DNA of 64,000 nt from Streptomyces sp. NBC_01116. Its GTDB lineage: Bacteria > Actinomycetota > Actinomycetes > Streptomycetales > Streptomycetaceae. The stretch covers positions 4,759,501-4,823,500 of the forward strand of contig NZ_CP108644.1 in assembly GCF_041435495.1 (NCBI RefSeq), given 5' to 3'. Position 1 is the stretch's first letter; each line of letters opens with the position of its first letter. The position numbers and the translations under genes are program-made. The notes under the pieces are model-generated. The model was not told the DNA's origin, made no database searches, and saw only the letters and a list, made by a program, of their open reading frames with translations. Below, in pieces: positions 49,345-58,330 of this stretch.

Positions 49345-49719
49345 GGTGTTGCCTCCGGCTCTTCAACGCAGGACGGCGGACCGCGCGCCGATGCCGGCTG
49401 GAGCCGGGAGCAGGGCGGTCCGCTCGGAAGGTTGGTTCGCGTGGGTGCCGACCGGTTTCCGTCCGGTCGGCGGCGCTCCCCCGGCTGCCGGCAGCGAGAG
49501 GCCGGTACCACGGTGCGGGAGGCGGGCAGACCGGCGATTGTAGCCACAGGGCCGGGCGCGGGCGAAACGGAATACCGGCTCCGCCGGAGGGTGCGGGTGC
49601 CGGGGGTACCCGTAGGGGACACCGGGCACCGGCATGGCACCGCAGGGCTACCCGCCGGGCCCCGGGGTTCCGTCTGCGGACCGACGCGCCCGAACGGGTG
49701 ACGGGAGCACCATGGACAC
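49345..49719. promoter_or_regulatory. divergent region upstream of the HelD-like gene
   Basis: 375 bp without a supported gene. It contains a perfect 9-bp inverted repeat, GCCGACCGG (49447-49455) and CCGGTCGGC (49463-49471), 7 bases apart and about 105 bp before the HelD-like start. That is a good place for an operator or an antibiotic-responsive element. Confidence 0.5.
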
Positions 49720-49911
49720 ATGAGCACAGCCACCCTGAACCCACGCAGGACCGGCCCCGCGCACGGCGCGACCGCGGCCACCGGTCACCACCGACCCCAC
49801 CGCGTCGGCGACGCGGTGCGCGCCGTGAAGGTGTTCGTGACGGCGGCGTTCGGCGTCGTCGTCCTCGGGGAGTACGCGGAGGAGGCGGGCGTCGCCGGCC
49901 GGGGCCGCTGA
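49720..49911 (+). CDS. small hypothetical protein
   Basis: A 63-residue product: a basic, disordered N-terminus and an amphipathic or weakly hydrophobic C-terminal helix (VGDAVRAVKVFVTAAFGVVVLGEYAEEAGVAG). Codon bias is Streptomyces-like. It may associate with the membrane. GGGAG precedes ATG 49720 at a long distance. No family is recognised. Confidence 0.55.
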   Translation: MSTATLNPRRTGPAHGATAATGHHRPHRVGDAVRAVKVFVTAAFGVVVLGEYAEEAGVAGRGR

Positions 49912-49933
49912 CCGCCCGCCCCTCCGGGGAGCC

Positions 49934-51577
49934 TCAGCCGCCGGAGAGCAGCTCGTCCGCGTCGACGATGCGGTACGCGTACCCCTGCTCGGCCAGGAAC
50001 CGCTGGCGGTGCGCCGCGAAGTCCTGGTCGATGGTGTCGCGGGCGACGACCGAGTAGAACCGGGCCTCGTGCCCGTCGGCCTTCGGCCGCAGGACCCGGC
50101 CCAGCCGCTGCGCCTCCTCCTGCCGCGACCCGAAGGTCCCGGAGACCTGGATGGCGACGGTCGCCTCGGGCAGGTCGATGGAGAAGTTGGCGACCTTGGA
50201 CACGACGAGGACGCTGATCTCGCCCTGACGGAACGCCTCGAAGAGCTTCTCGCGCTGGGCGTTGCTGGTCTCGCCCTTGATCACGGGGGCGTCCAGATGC
50301 TCGCCCAGCTCGTCGAGCTGGTCGATGTACTGGCCGATGACGAGGGTCTGCTCGCCCTGGTGCTTGCGCACCAGCGCCTCGGTCACCTTCCGCTTGGTCG
50401 CGGTGGTGGCGCAGAACCGGTACTTCTCCTCCGCCTCGGCGGTCGCGTAGGCGAGCCGCTCGGAGTCGGTGAGGTTGACCCGGACCTCGACGCAGTCGGC
50501 GGGCGCGATGTAACCCTGCGCCTCGATCTCCTTCCACGGGGCGTCGAACCGCTTCGGCCCGATGAGCGAGAACACGTCGGACTCCCGCCCGTCCTCCCGC
50601 ACGAGGGTCGCCGTGAGCCCCAGCCGCCGCCGGGCCTGGAGGTCGGCGGTGAACTTGAAGACGGGCGCGGGCAGCAGGTGCACCTCGTCGTAGACGACCA
50701 GGCCCCAGTCGCGGGAGTCGAACAGCTCCAGGTGCGGGTAGACGCCCTTCCGCCGGGTGGTCAGCACCTGGTAGGTCGCGATGGTGACCGGCCGGATCTC
50801 CTTGCGCGTCCCGCTGTACTCGCCGATCTCGTCCTCGGTCAGCGAGGTCCGCTTCACCAGCTCGTGCTTCCACTGCCGGGCGGAGACGGTGTTGGTGACG
50901 AGGATCAGGGTGGTGGCCTTGGCCTCGGCCATGGCGCCGGCCCCGACGAGCGTCTTCCCCGCCCCGCAGGGCAGCACCACGACGCCCGACCCGCCGTGCC
51001 AGAACCCTTCGACGGCCTGCTTCTGGTACGGCCGCAGCGACCAGCCGTCCTCGGCCAGCTCGATCGGATGGGCCTCGCCGTCGACGTACCCCGCGAGGTC
51101 CTCCGCGGGCCATCCCAGCTTCAGCAGGGTCTGCTTGACCTGCCCCCGCTCGGAGGGGTGCACGGCCACGGTGTCCGGGTCGATCCGCGCCCCGACCAGC
51201 GGCTGCACCTTCTTCGACCGGAGGATCTCCTCCAGCACGGGCCGGTCGGTGCTGGTGAGCACGAGCCCGTGCACCGGGTGCTTGGACAGGGTGAGCCGCC
51301 CGTACCGCGCCATCGTCTCGGCGATGTCGACCAGGAGCGCGTGCGGCACGGGGTAGCGGGAGTGCTCGACCAGGGCGTCGACGACCTGCTCGGCGTCGTG
51401 CCCGGCGGCTCGGGCGTTCCACAGCCCGAGCGGGGTGACCCGGTACGTGTGGATGTGCTCGGGCGCACGCTCCAGCTCCGCGAACGGCGCGATGGCACGA
51501 CGGCAGGCGTCCGCCTGGTCGTGGTCGACTTCGAGGAGCAGCGTCTTGTCGCTCTGGACGATGAGGGGTCCGGTCAC
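49934..51577 (-). CDS. XPB/ERCC3-type DNA repair helicase
   Basis: A 547-residue superfamily-2 helicase of the actinobacterial XPB family, unwinding DNA 3'-5' in repair or transcription. An N-terminal XPB damage-recognition-like region is followed by Walker A LPCGAGKTLVG (about 204-214), DEVH (about 296, VVYDEVHLLPA), GLTATLVREDGRE, the RED motif, and motif VI QRLGRVLRPK. GTG 51577 is the start. Its companion WYL-domain gene is two genes upstream, an association seen also as Rv0861c-Rv0862c in mycobacteria. Confidence 0.93.
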   Translation of the reverse strand: MTGPLIVQSDKTLLLEVDHDQADACRRAIAPFAELERAPEHIHTYRVTPLGLWNARAAGHDAEQVVDALVEHSRYPVPHALLVDIAETMARYGRLTLSKHPVHGLVLTSTDRPVLEEILRSKKVQPLVGARIDPDTVAVHPSERGQVKQTLLKLGWPAEDLAGYVDGEAHPIELAEDGWSLRPYQKQAVEGFWHGGSGVVVLPCGAGKTLVGAGAMAEAKATTLILVTNTVSARQWKHELVKRTSLTEDEIGEYSGTRKEIRPVTIATYQVLTTRRKGVYPHLELFDSRDWGLVVYDEVHLLPAPVFKFTADLQARRRLGLTATLVREDGRESDVFSLIGPKRFDAPWKEIEAQGYIAPADCVEVRVNLTDSERLAYATAEAEEKYRFCATTATKRKVTEALVRKHQGEQTLVIGQYIDQLDELGEHLDAPVIKGETSNAQREKLFEAFRQGEISVLVVSKVANFSIDLPEATVAIQVSGTFGSRQEEAQRLGRVLRPKADGHEARFYSVVARDTIDQDFAAHRQRFLAEQGYAYRIVDADELLSGG

Positions 51578-51667
51578 GCGCTTCGGCCCTTTCTGCGGGG
51601 TGCGGCCACGGATGCGGCCAAACGTCCAGTGTGCCGCATCGCGGGGTGGGGCGGGGTGGGCGTGCGG

Positions 51668-52456
51668 TCAGTCTCCGGCGCGGGGCCTGCGCTGCGGCCC
51701 GAAGCGGACCGGGACGCCGGGGGAGTACAGCACGCTCACCGGGTCCCCGACCGGTGCGGGCAGCCCGCCCGCCGCCACCAGGTCCTCGTCGCACTCCAGG
51801 AGCTCCGCCCGGTGCAGCGGCCACCGGGGATGCGCGTTGGGCAGGTACCGGGTCCGCCCGGAGAACGTGTTGTGCAGGGCCCACCGGGCGGTGAGGAAGT
51901 GCTCCAGGGGCGTCGGCTCCCCGATCGGCCGTCCGGCGCGCAGCACGATCCTGCTCCGTGCGCCGCGCGGGCCGGGCCACCGCCGGGCGCTCGTGTACGT
52001 GAGGGTGTCGCCGGACCGCTCGACGCCCATCCGGGACCACACGTACGGCAGGCGGAACGCGGCCCGCGCCACGACGACGGGGACGAGCCGCGAGGCGTCG
52101 AGCGAGCGGAAGACGACCCCGCGCCGCCCGTGCTCGTCCACGGAGTACAGCCGGACGTTGGTCTCGGGGAAGGTCCCGAGGTACGGAATCCCCGGCAGAC
52201 CGAGCCCGCCCACCCGGTGCATCCGGAAGGCGACGAGCCCCACGTAGGCCGCCCCGTCGAAGGTGTCCGGCACCGTGCCCGGGGGCAGCAGCGGCGCCAC
52301 GTCCGCCGGGTCGGCCGCCCAGTGCAGGAACGCGAGATCCAGCCAGGACTGGGTGAGCAGCGGCGGCATCGGCGTGGCGGGCGGGTGCGGCGACACCGGC
52401 TCGGGTGCCACCGGTCGGGACGTCACCGGCTCAGGGGCGGGGCGGGCTGTGGCCAT
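51668..52456 (-). CDS. DUF2071 (YqjF-like) protein
   Basis: A 262-residue cytoplasmic protein with the DUF2071 pattern: LTQSWLDLAFLHWAADPADVAPLLPPGTVPDTFDGAAYVGLVAFRM (about 34-79) and PGIPYLGTFPETNVRLYSVDEHGRRGVVFRSLDASRL. The family resembles acetoacetate-decarboxylase-like barrels, but no activity is established. It lies between the XPB gene and its companion on the same strand. ATG 52456. Confidence 0.85.
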   Translation of the reverse strand: MATARPAPEPVTSRPVAPEPVSPHPPATPMPPLLTQSWLDLAFLHWAADPADVAPLLPPGTVPDTFDGAAYVGLVAFRMHRVGGLGLPGIPYLGTFPETNVRLYSVDEHGRRGVVFRSLDASRLVPVVVARAAFRLPYVWSRMGVERSGDTLTYTSARRWPGPRGARSRIVLRAGRPIGEPTPLEHFLTARWALHNTFSGRTRYLPNAHPRWPLHRAELLECDEDLVAAGGLPAPVGDPVSVLYSPGVPVRFGPQRRPRAGD

Positions 52457-52549
52457 GCCCGCAGCATCGCAGACCGCGCCGGCAGAGACGGCACGCCCGT
52501 GAAACCGACGGACCCGCGCACCCCGCGGAGAACCGCACCCGCGCCGCCG

Positions 52550-55021
52550 TCAGGGCTTCCCGTCCTCCGCCAGCTCCGCCACCCCCGTGATCCGGTGCAG
52601 CGGGTACGTGCGGACCTCGTCGGCCGTGTGGTCGTACGCCGTGACGAAGCCGCCCTCCACGCGGACCGGGGCGATCACGCGCTGGCTGGCCGCGCCGTCC
52701 GCGTTGACGTAGCCGATCCAGACCGCGGAGCCCGTCATCGCGGCCGCCTGGACCGTGGCCAGGGTCTCGGCGGACGTGGTGCGGGGGAGGGAGCCGGAAG
52801 GCGTGGTGGACGACGGGTCCTCGGACGTGTCCTTGCGGATCACCGTGGCGGCCGTGTCGCCCGCGCGGATGGCCCGAACCGCCGCCCCGAGCAGGGTGTC
52901 GTCCGGGGTCGGCGGGCCTTCGGGGACCGGGACCGGGGGTGTGCGCGGCGGGGTGCGGCGGGCGCCGGCACGGGTGATCAGGACGTCGCCCTCGGCGGAT
53001 TCGGCGGCCGGCGCGTAGCCCATGTCGCGCAGGGCCTCCAGGAGGGAGCCGGGGTCCGCCTGGGAGGCCAGGACCGTGGGGGCCAGGCGGCGGAGGCGGA
53101 GTCCCGTGGAGCGGCGGTCGGCCAGGATCTCGTTGAGGACCGCCTCGTCGTCGCAGCGCACGTACGCGGACGCCGACCCGATCCGCAGGTGGCCGTGGCG
53201 GCGGGCCACGTCGTCGATCAGGTAGCTCAGCGGCTGCGGCACCGGCGTACGGCTGTGCGCGGCCAGGAACGCGTGCAGATCGGTCGCCGCCTGCCCGGCG
53301 TCCAGGGCGCGGCGCACCGAGCCGGGCGTGAAGCGGTACACCGTCGCCCCGCCCTTGGACTCGACGTCGGCCAGGACCGAGAGCGTCTCCGCCAGGGGGC
53401 GTTCCAGTGGGCCCGGCGCCACCGCCGTCAGGTCGGCCTGGAGGAGGACGTGGTCCAGGGGTTCGGGGACGAGCGGCGCGAGGCGGGCCGCCGCCGCGTC
53501 CGGGCCCTCGTCCAGCAGTGCGCGGGCCTGTGCGGAGAGCGCGCCCCGGCCCGTGATGCCCAGCAGCTCCGCCTCGTTGAGCGTCCACAGGGCGAGGCGG
53601 GAGCGGAGGTCGGTTCCCTCCGCCGACGGGGAAGGAGCCGCACCGCCGCGCAACGGGCGCTCCCAGCGCAGTCGTCGCAGCAGGGTCTCGGCGTCCGGCG
53701 CGGTGCCCGGCGGGAGTTCGGCGAACAGGGCCAGGACCCGGTGGCGTACGTCGGGGGCGGCCGAGCGGTCCAGCTCCGGGCCGAGTGCGGACAGCGCCCG
53801 GCCCTTGGCGTCCTGGCCGCCGACCAGGCCCGGGGTCCGGGTGGCGGCGAGCCAGGCGGTGGCGAGGTGCGTCCAGCGGTCCTCGGCGGACAGGTCGAGC
53901 CACTCGTCGGAAGCGGGCGTCGGCGCGTACCGCTCCTCGGGCTCCCCGTCGGAGGCCAGCAGGCCCGCGCCGTAGGCCAGTTCGATCCAGAACGCCGCGA
54001 TCGGCTCGGTCACGTCGAGGGAGTTCGCGGCGCGCTTCAGCTCCCGTACGCTCAGCCCGCCCGCGCGCAGGATCGCGGGGCCGCCGCCGTTCCAGAGCTT
54101 CAGCAGCTCCTCGACGGTGGACAGCGCCGTGAACGCCTGCCCGGCCGCCGCCCTGTCCACAGCCTGTGGATCGCGTGTCACCGCCGCGGCGACGACCGGG
54201 GGCACCGGCTCCGGCACGCGGTGGGCGCGTCCGGCGCGCAGATGCAGGGCCGCCTCGCGCGGCAGGACCACCGTGCGGGTGGAGACCGGCAGCAGCAGGC
54301 CCCGGTCGCGCAGCCACTTCACGGGGGGAGTGGGGTTGGGCGTGACCTCCCCGTACGGCGGGCCCCACACCAGCCGGTCCAGCACCGCCAGCGCCTCCAC
54401 CGGGGCGGTGTCCAGCAGTTCGGCCATCCGCGTCCGGTCCGTGAAGAGCGAGGACAGCGCGGCCACCGCCGAGACCGGGTCGTGCGTGGCGGGCAGACCG
54501 CCCGCCGCCAGGATCTCCTGGAGGCGGCCCGGTGACATGCCGGCCGTCGCCTCGGCGACCGTGGGGCCGAGGCCCGTGGGCGAGGGGTGCTGCGGGGACG
54601 GGGCGAGCAGTTCGCGGGCGGTGCGCACCAGCCGCAGCCGGTCGTCCTCGCCCCAGACCAGGGCCTGTTCGCGCAGCGTCGCCAGCGCGCCCGGCAGCGC
54701 GGCGGTGATCGCCGCCCCGGCGTCGTCGCGCTGCTCGCCGTCGTCCAGGCCCTCTCCGGTGAGCAGGGAGAGCAGCGTGGCGTACGGGGCCGGGTCCGGG
54801 GCCACCGCCAGCGCCTCGGCGGTCTGGAGCGCGAACCGGTCCAGGTGTTCCAGCGCGCGGACGACGGACGCCCGTGTGCCGGCCCGCGTGGCGAGCTGGG
54901 TGATGTCGTTCGGCACCGGGTTGAGGAGGTCGGGGCGGGCGCGCAGCAGCCCGGCCAGCGATTCGTCGCCCCGGGCGCGCAGGGCTTCGGCGAGCGTGCG
55001 CGGTGGTGTGGTCGTCCCCAT
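52550..55021 (-). CDS. XPB-associated protein with helicase-associated repeats and a WYL domain
   Basis: An 823-residue protein, mostly helical winged-helix-like repeats, e.g. ARPDLLNPVPNDITQLATRAGTRASVVRALEHLDRFALQTAEAL (about 28-71). It ends with a compact WYL-type beta domain (AVWIGYVNADGAASQRVIAPVRVEGGFVTAYDHTADEVRTYPLHRITGVAEL). It corresponds to the helicase-C-terminal-domain protein next to XPB in actinobacteria (Rv0862c type). A Bax1-like role as nuclease or clamp partner of XPB is inferred from this co-location. ATG 55021 (MGTTTPPRTL) begins the conserved part; longer reading is antisense to the next gene. Confidence 0.83.
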   Translation of the reverse strand: MGTTTPPRTLAEALRARGDESLAGLLRARPDLLNPVPNDITQLATRAGTRASVVRALEHLDRFALQTAEALAVAPDPAPYATLLSLLTGEGLDDGEQRDDAGAAITAALPGALATLREQALVWGEDDRLRLVRTARELLAPSPQHPSPTGLGPTVAEATAGMSPGRLQEILAAGGLPATHDPVSAVAALSSLFTDRTRMAELLDTAPVEALAVLDRLVWGPPYGEVTPNPTPPVKWLRDRGLLLPVSTRTVVLPREAALHLRAGRAHRVPEPVPPVVAAAVTRDPQAVDRAAAGQAFTALSTVEELLKLWNGGGPAILRAGGLSVRELKRAANSLDVTEPIAAFWIELAYGAGLLASDGEPEERYAPTPASDEWLDLSAEDRWTHLATAWLAATRTPGLVGGQDAKGRALSALGPELDRSAAPDVRHRVLALFAELPPGTAPDAETLLRRLRWERPLRGGAAPSPSAEGTDLRSRLALWTLNEAELLGITGRGALSAQARALLDEGPDAAAARLAPLVPEPLDHVLLQADLTAVAPGPLERPLAETLSVLADVESKGGATVYRFTPGSVRRALDAGQAATDLHAFLAAHSRTPVPQPLSYLIDDVARRHGHLRIGSASAYVRCDDEAVLNEILADRRSTGLRLRRLAPTVLASQADPGSLLEALRDMGYAPAAESAEGDVLITRAGARRTPPRTPPVPVPEGPPTPDDTLLGAAVRAIRAGDTAATVIRKDTSEDPSSTTPSGSLPRTTSAETLATVQAAAMTGSAVWIGYVNADGAASQRVIAPVRVEGGFVTAYDHTADEVRTYPLHRITGVAELAEDGKP

Positions 55022-55075
55022 CCGTCCCACGGTAGCCGCTGGAACGCTACCGTCGGGGCAGGGCCGGTAGAGGGG

Positions 55076-56455
55076 ATGCATCGCGTGGGGATCGAGAGTG
55101 ACCAGCTCGTCTACGACTACCTGAGCCGGGTCGGCGACCTGGCTCAGCGGCAACAGCTGTCGTCGGGCGCCCGGATGCGCCTGGTTTCGACGCTTCGGGG
55201 GGAGATCGACCGGCAGCGCGGCGCGGAGGGCGCGGACTCTCCGGCGACCGTGCGGCGCATCATCGGCAGGCTGGGCAGCCCGGACGAACTGGTCGCCGCG
55301 GCGGCGGAGTCGGCCGACGGCACGGTCACGCTGCCGACCGCCGGGACCGGGACGGAGGGCGGCGAGCAGCGGCGGCGGACCTCCCTGCCCCGGCCCCGGG
55401 GCGGACTCCTCCGCAAGGAGCCGAGGGAGCCGAAGGAGCCGAGGGGGCCGAAGGAGCCCGCTCCGGGAGCGGGGGACGGCCGGGCGGCGAAGGCGTCCGG
55501 GAAGCCGAAAGCCGGTTTCGGGTGGGGCGCGTCGCGCCGCGGGCCCGAGGACGGCGCGGGCGGCGCACCGGGCGGCATGTCCGACCGTGCGCCCGGCGGC
55601 GCCTCTGACCCTGCTTCCGACCGGCCTTCCGACCGGACTTCCGACCGGACTTCCGGCGCGCGGTCCGCCGCCGTGCCCCGCCCGGCTCCCGCCCCCGACG
55701 ACCAGGCGCCCGACGACGAGGGCGTCCCCGTCCGCGACTGGCCCGATCCGTCCGCCCCGCACATGCTCGGCCAGGACCAGCAGGGGGACGCGGACGGGAC
55801 CGACTGGTGGCGGCTGGAACCGGGCCCCTTCGACGAGGGAACCGCCATCCCCGGGTTCTTCGGCGGCATCGAGGCCCCGGAGCTGCTCGGGAAGCGGCCG
55901 CGGCCCGTCGAGAAGGACGGGCAGGGCGAGAAGGACGAGAAGGGCGCGGCGGGCGGGGGCGACGTCGCGGACGGGAAGGCCGGGGCGGAGGGGGAGGCCG
56001 GGACCGGGACCGCCGCGCGCCGCCGGGCTCTGCGCCTCCTGAAGCTCCGCCGCCGCAAGAAGACGGCCGCGGTGGTCGTCGAGCCCGGGGCGGCCGTTCC
56101 CTCCGGCCCCCGCGGCGGTTTCGCCCACCCGCTGCTGCTCCTGGCGGCCGTCCTGCTCGTCGCCGGTGTGGTCACCGGTTCCTGGCTGCCGCTGGCGGGC
56201 GGCTGGCTGATCGCGTACAGCTCGCGCACCCTCTCCCGCACGGAGGCGAAGTGGGCGGCGCTCGGTCTGCCGGGCGTGGTGGCGGCCGGGGCCCTCGTGT
56301 GGGTGTGGGGGCGGATGGAGGGGCGCTGGGGCGAACCGATCCGCGAGGGCGCGATGCGGGACGTCCTGGTGGACACCTGGCCGGTGGTCGTCCGCGTCGC
56401 CGCCGTCGCCTCCGCGCTCTACCTGGTGTGGCGGGCGCGGAGGCGGACCGGCTGA
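55076..56455 (+). CDS. membrane protein with an N-terminal HAAS-like domain
   Basis: A 459-residue protein. Its N-terminus (VYDYLSRVGDLAQRQQLSSGARMRLVSTLRGEIDRQRG, TVRRIIGRLGSPDELVAAAA) resembles the HAAS/DUF1700 helical signalling module. A long disordered middle follows, rich in Arg, Pro, Lys and repeats (EPREPKEPRGPKEP, ASDRPSDRTSDRTSG), then a basic stretch RRRALRLLKLRRRKK. At the C-terminus are three or four membrane segments (HPLLLLAAVLLVAGVVTGSWLPLAGG and further). It diverges from the XPB companion gene after 54 bp. The role is unknown. The start could be ATG 55076 or GTG 55085. Confidence 0.75.
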   Translation: MHRVGIESDQLVYDYLSRVGDLAQRQQLSSGARMRLVSTLRGEIDRQRGAEGADSPATVRRIIGRLGSPDELVAAAAESADGTVTLPTAGTGTEGGEQRRRTSLPRPRGGLLRKEPREPKEPRGPKEPAPGAGDGRAAKASGKPKAGFGWGASRRGPEDGAGGAPGGMSDRAPGGASDPASDRPSDRTSDRTSGARSAAVPRPAPAPDDQAPDDEGVPVRDWPDPSAPHMLGQDQQGDADGTDWWRLEPGPFDEGTAIPGFFGGIEAPELLGKRPRPVEKDGQGEKDEKGAAGGGDVADGKAGAEGEAGTGTAARRRALRLLKLRRRKKTAAVVVEPGAAVPSGPRGGFAHPLLLLAAVLLVAGVVTGSWLPLAGGWLIAYSSRTLSRTEAKWAALGLPGVVAAGALVWVWGRMEGRWGEPIREGAMRDVLVDTWPVVVRVAAVASALYLVWRARRRTG

Positions 56456-56481
56456 GCCCGGCCCGATCGGGTCGGGAGGCC

Positions 56482-57456
56482 CTACTGCGTCATGCTGGTC
56501 TCGAACTCCTGCAGGATCTTGCCGGCGGCGGTGTAGCCGATGCCCGCGATCCACAGCCGGTCGTCGACCTTGAAGACCTTGTCGTTCCTGGCCGCCTTCA
56601 GCCCCTTCCACAGGCCGCTGTTCATCGTCTTCGTCGTCCCGGCCTTGCCCGGGTCGCCGTACGTCGACGTGAAGATGACGTCCGCGTCCGCGAGGTCGAT
56701 CTTCTCGGGCGACACGTCGTACGAGAACCCGTCCTTCGCCTTGTCCGTGATCGGGGGGCGGCCGGTGCCGATGTCGGCGAGCAGCGAACCGATGTAGTTC
56801 TGCTTGCCGTAGATGCGGATCTCGGCGCCCTCGACGAAGCGGACGAAGTTGACGTCCGTGGCGGCGGCCTTCTCCTTGCCGCCGAGCGCCTCCGTCACCT
56901 TCGCCACCTGGGTGTCGTACGTGGCGAGGACCTTCTTGGCCTCGGCCTGCTTGCCGAGCGCCTCCGCGTGCACCTGGAAGTTCTCCTTCCAGGCGCTGCC
57001 GGTCGCCTCCGTCATCACGGTCGGGGCGATCTTGCTGAGCTCGTCGTAGCGCTCCCCGTCACGGACCTTGCTGGTGAGGATCAGGTCGGGCTTGAGCGCG
57101 GCGACGGACTCCAGGTTCGCGTTGGCGATCTCGCCGACCGGGGTGATGTCCTTCGTCTCGCTCGCGGGGAGGTAGGTGGGGAAGGCGTCCTCGGAGGCCG
57201 AGTGCGTCGCGCCGACGGGCCGGACGCCGAGGGTGATCGCGGAGTCCAGTTCGCCGGAGTCCAGGACGACGACCCGCTTCGGCGACGCGGGCACCTCGAC
57301 CTCCCCGTTCGCGGTGGAGACGGTGCGCGTCTTCGCCGGGGAGTCGGAGGAGTCCGCCGCCGGGTCCGAGGAGCCGCACCCGGCGAGGGTGAGCGCGGCG
57401 GTCATGGCGAGGGAGCCGGCGACGAGGGCGCGGCGGTCGCGGAGGAGGGGAGTCAT
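56482..57456 (-). CDS. iron-siderophore-binding lipoprotein
   Basis: A 324-residue substrate-binding protein of the FecB/FhuD class. The signal ends in lipobox LAGC (MTPLLRDRRALVAGSLAMTAALTLAGC). The mature domain has PASPKRVVVLDSGELDSAITLGVRPVGATH, ESVAALKPDLILTSK and the C-terminal DDRLWIAGIGYTAAGKILQEFE. It delivers ferric siderophore to the permease. Last gene of a four-gene operon, one base after the ATPase gene. Confidence 0.93.
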   Translation of the reverse strand: MTPLLRDRRALVAGSLAMTAALTLAGCGSSDPAADSSDSPAKTRTVSTANGEVEVPASPKRVVVLDSGELDSAITLGVRPVGATHSASEDAFPTYLPASETKDITPVGEIANANLESVAALKPDLILTSKVRDGERYDELSKIAPTVMTEATGSAWKENFQVHAEALGKQAEAKKVLATYDTQVAKVTEALGGKEKAAATDVNFVRFVEGAEIRIYGKQNYIGSLLADIGTGRPPITDKAKDGFSYDVSPEKIDLADADVIFTSTYGDPGKAGTTKTMNSGLWKGLKAARNDKVFKVDDRLWIAGIGYTAAGKILQEFETSMTQ

Positions 57457-57457
57457 G

Positions 57458-58330
57458 TCACAGACCTTTCTGGGAGGGGGACCCGGCCGGGGACGGGGCC
57501 CAGGGGGCACTCGGGACGACGAGCGGCGAACCCGTCACCGGGTCCGGGACGATCACCGCCTCCAGGCCGAAGACCTCGGCGACGAGCTCGGCGGTGACGA
57601 CGTCCCCGGGCCGGCCCTCGGCGACGATCCGGCCTTCCTTCATGGCGACCAGGCGGTCCGCGTACCGGGCGGCCTGGTTGAGGTCGTGGAGCACCGTGAC
57701 GACGGTACGGCCCCGGGTGCCGTCGGCGGCAGGGGAGGCCAACTGGCGTACCAGGTCCAGGACTTCCACCTGGTGCGCGATGTCGAGATACGTCGTCGGC
57801 TCGTCGAGCAGCAGCAGGTCCGTCTCCTGGGCCAGCGCCATCGCGATCCACACCCGCTGGCGCTGCCCGCCCGACAGCTCGTCCACCGACCGGTCGGCGA
57901 GCGCCGTGACGTCGGTACGGGCCATCGCGTCGGTCACCGCCCGCTCGTCCTCGTCTGACCACTGCTGCCACCAGCTCTGGTGCGGCTGGCGGCCCCGCGC
58001 GACCAGGTCGGAGACGGTGATCGCCTCGGGCGCCACCGGGGTCTGCGGGAGCAGCCCGATGGACCGGGCGATCCGCTTCGTGGGTATCCGCGCCAACTCC
58101 TCGCCGTCCAGCAGGACCGCCCCGCCGCGCGGCTTCAGCAGCCGGCCGAGCGCCCGCAGGGTGGTGGACTTGCCGCAGGCGTTCGGGCCGACGATGACGG
58201 TGACCTGCCCGTCGGGCACGGTGAGGTCCAGCTCGTGGACCACGGTGCGGTCCTCGTACGCGAGGGTCAGGGAGCGGGCGGCGAGCCTGCCGGTCCGCTG
58301 CGCCGTGTCGGTCGTCGGGCTCGGGCTCAT
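57458..58330 (-). CDS. siderophore ABC transporter ATPase (FecE/FepC-like)
   Basis: A 290-residue ATPase powering ferric-siderophore import. Walker A is GPNACGKST (about 48-56), Q-loop LLPQTP, signature LSGGQRQRVWIAMALAQ (about 152-168), Walker B LLLLDEPTTYLD and the H-loop VLHDLNQAARYAD, all typical of the FecE group. The asparagine-alanine variation in Walker A is common here. ATG 58330 overlaps the permease gene by 4 bp. Confidence 0.95.
   Translation of the reverse strand: MSPSPTTDTAQRTGRLAARSLTLAYEDRTVVHELDLTVPDGQVTVIVGPNACGKSTTLRALGRLLKPRGGAVLLDGEELARIPTKRIARSIGLLPQTPVAPEAITVSDLVARGRQPHQSWWQQWSDEDERAVTDAMARTDVTALADRSVDELSGGQRQRVWIAMALAQETDLLLLDEPTTYLDIAHQVEVLDLVRQLASPAADGTRGRTVVTVLHDLNQAARYADRLVAMKEGRIVAEGRPGDVVTAELVAEVFGLEAVIVPDPVTGSPLVVPSAPWAPSPAGSPSQKGL

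Noticed and set aside
52550..56611. 1353-residue frame including the WYL companion
   Set aside because: Everything before residue 531 is antisense of the HAAS-like membrane-protein gene; the real start is ATG 55021.
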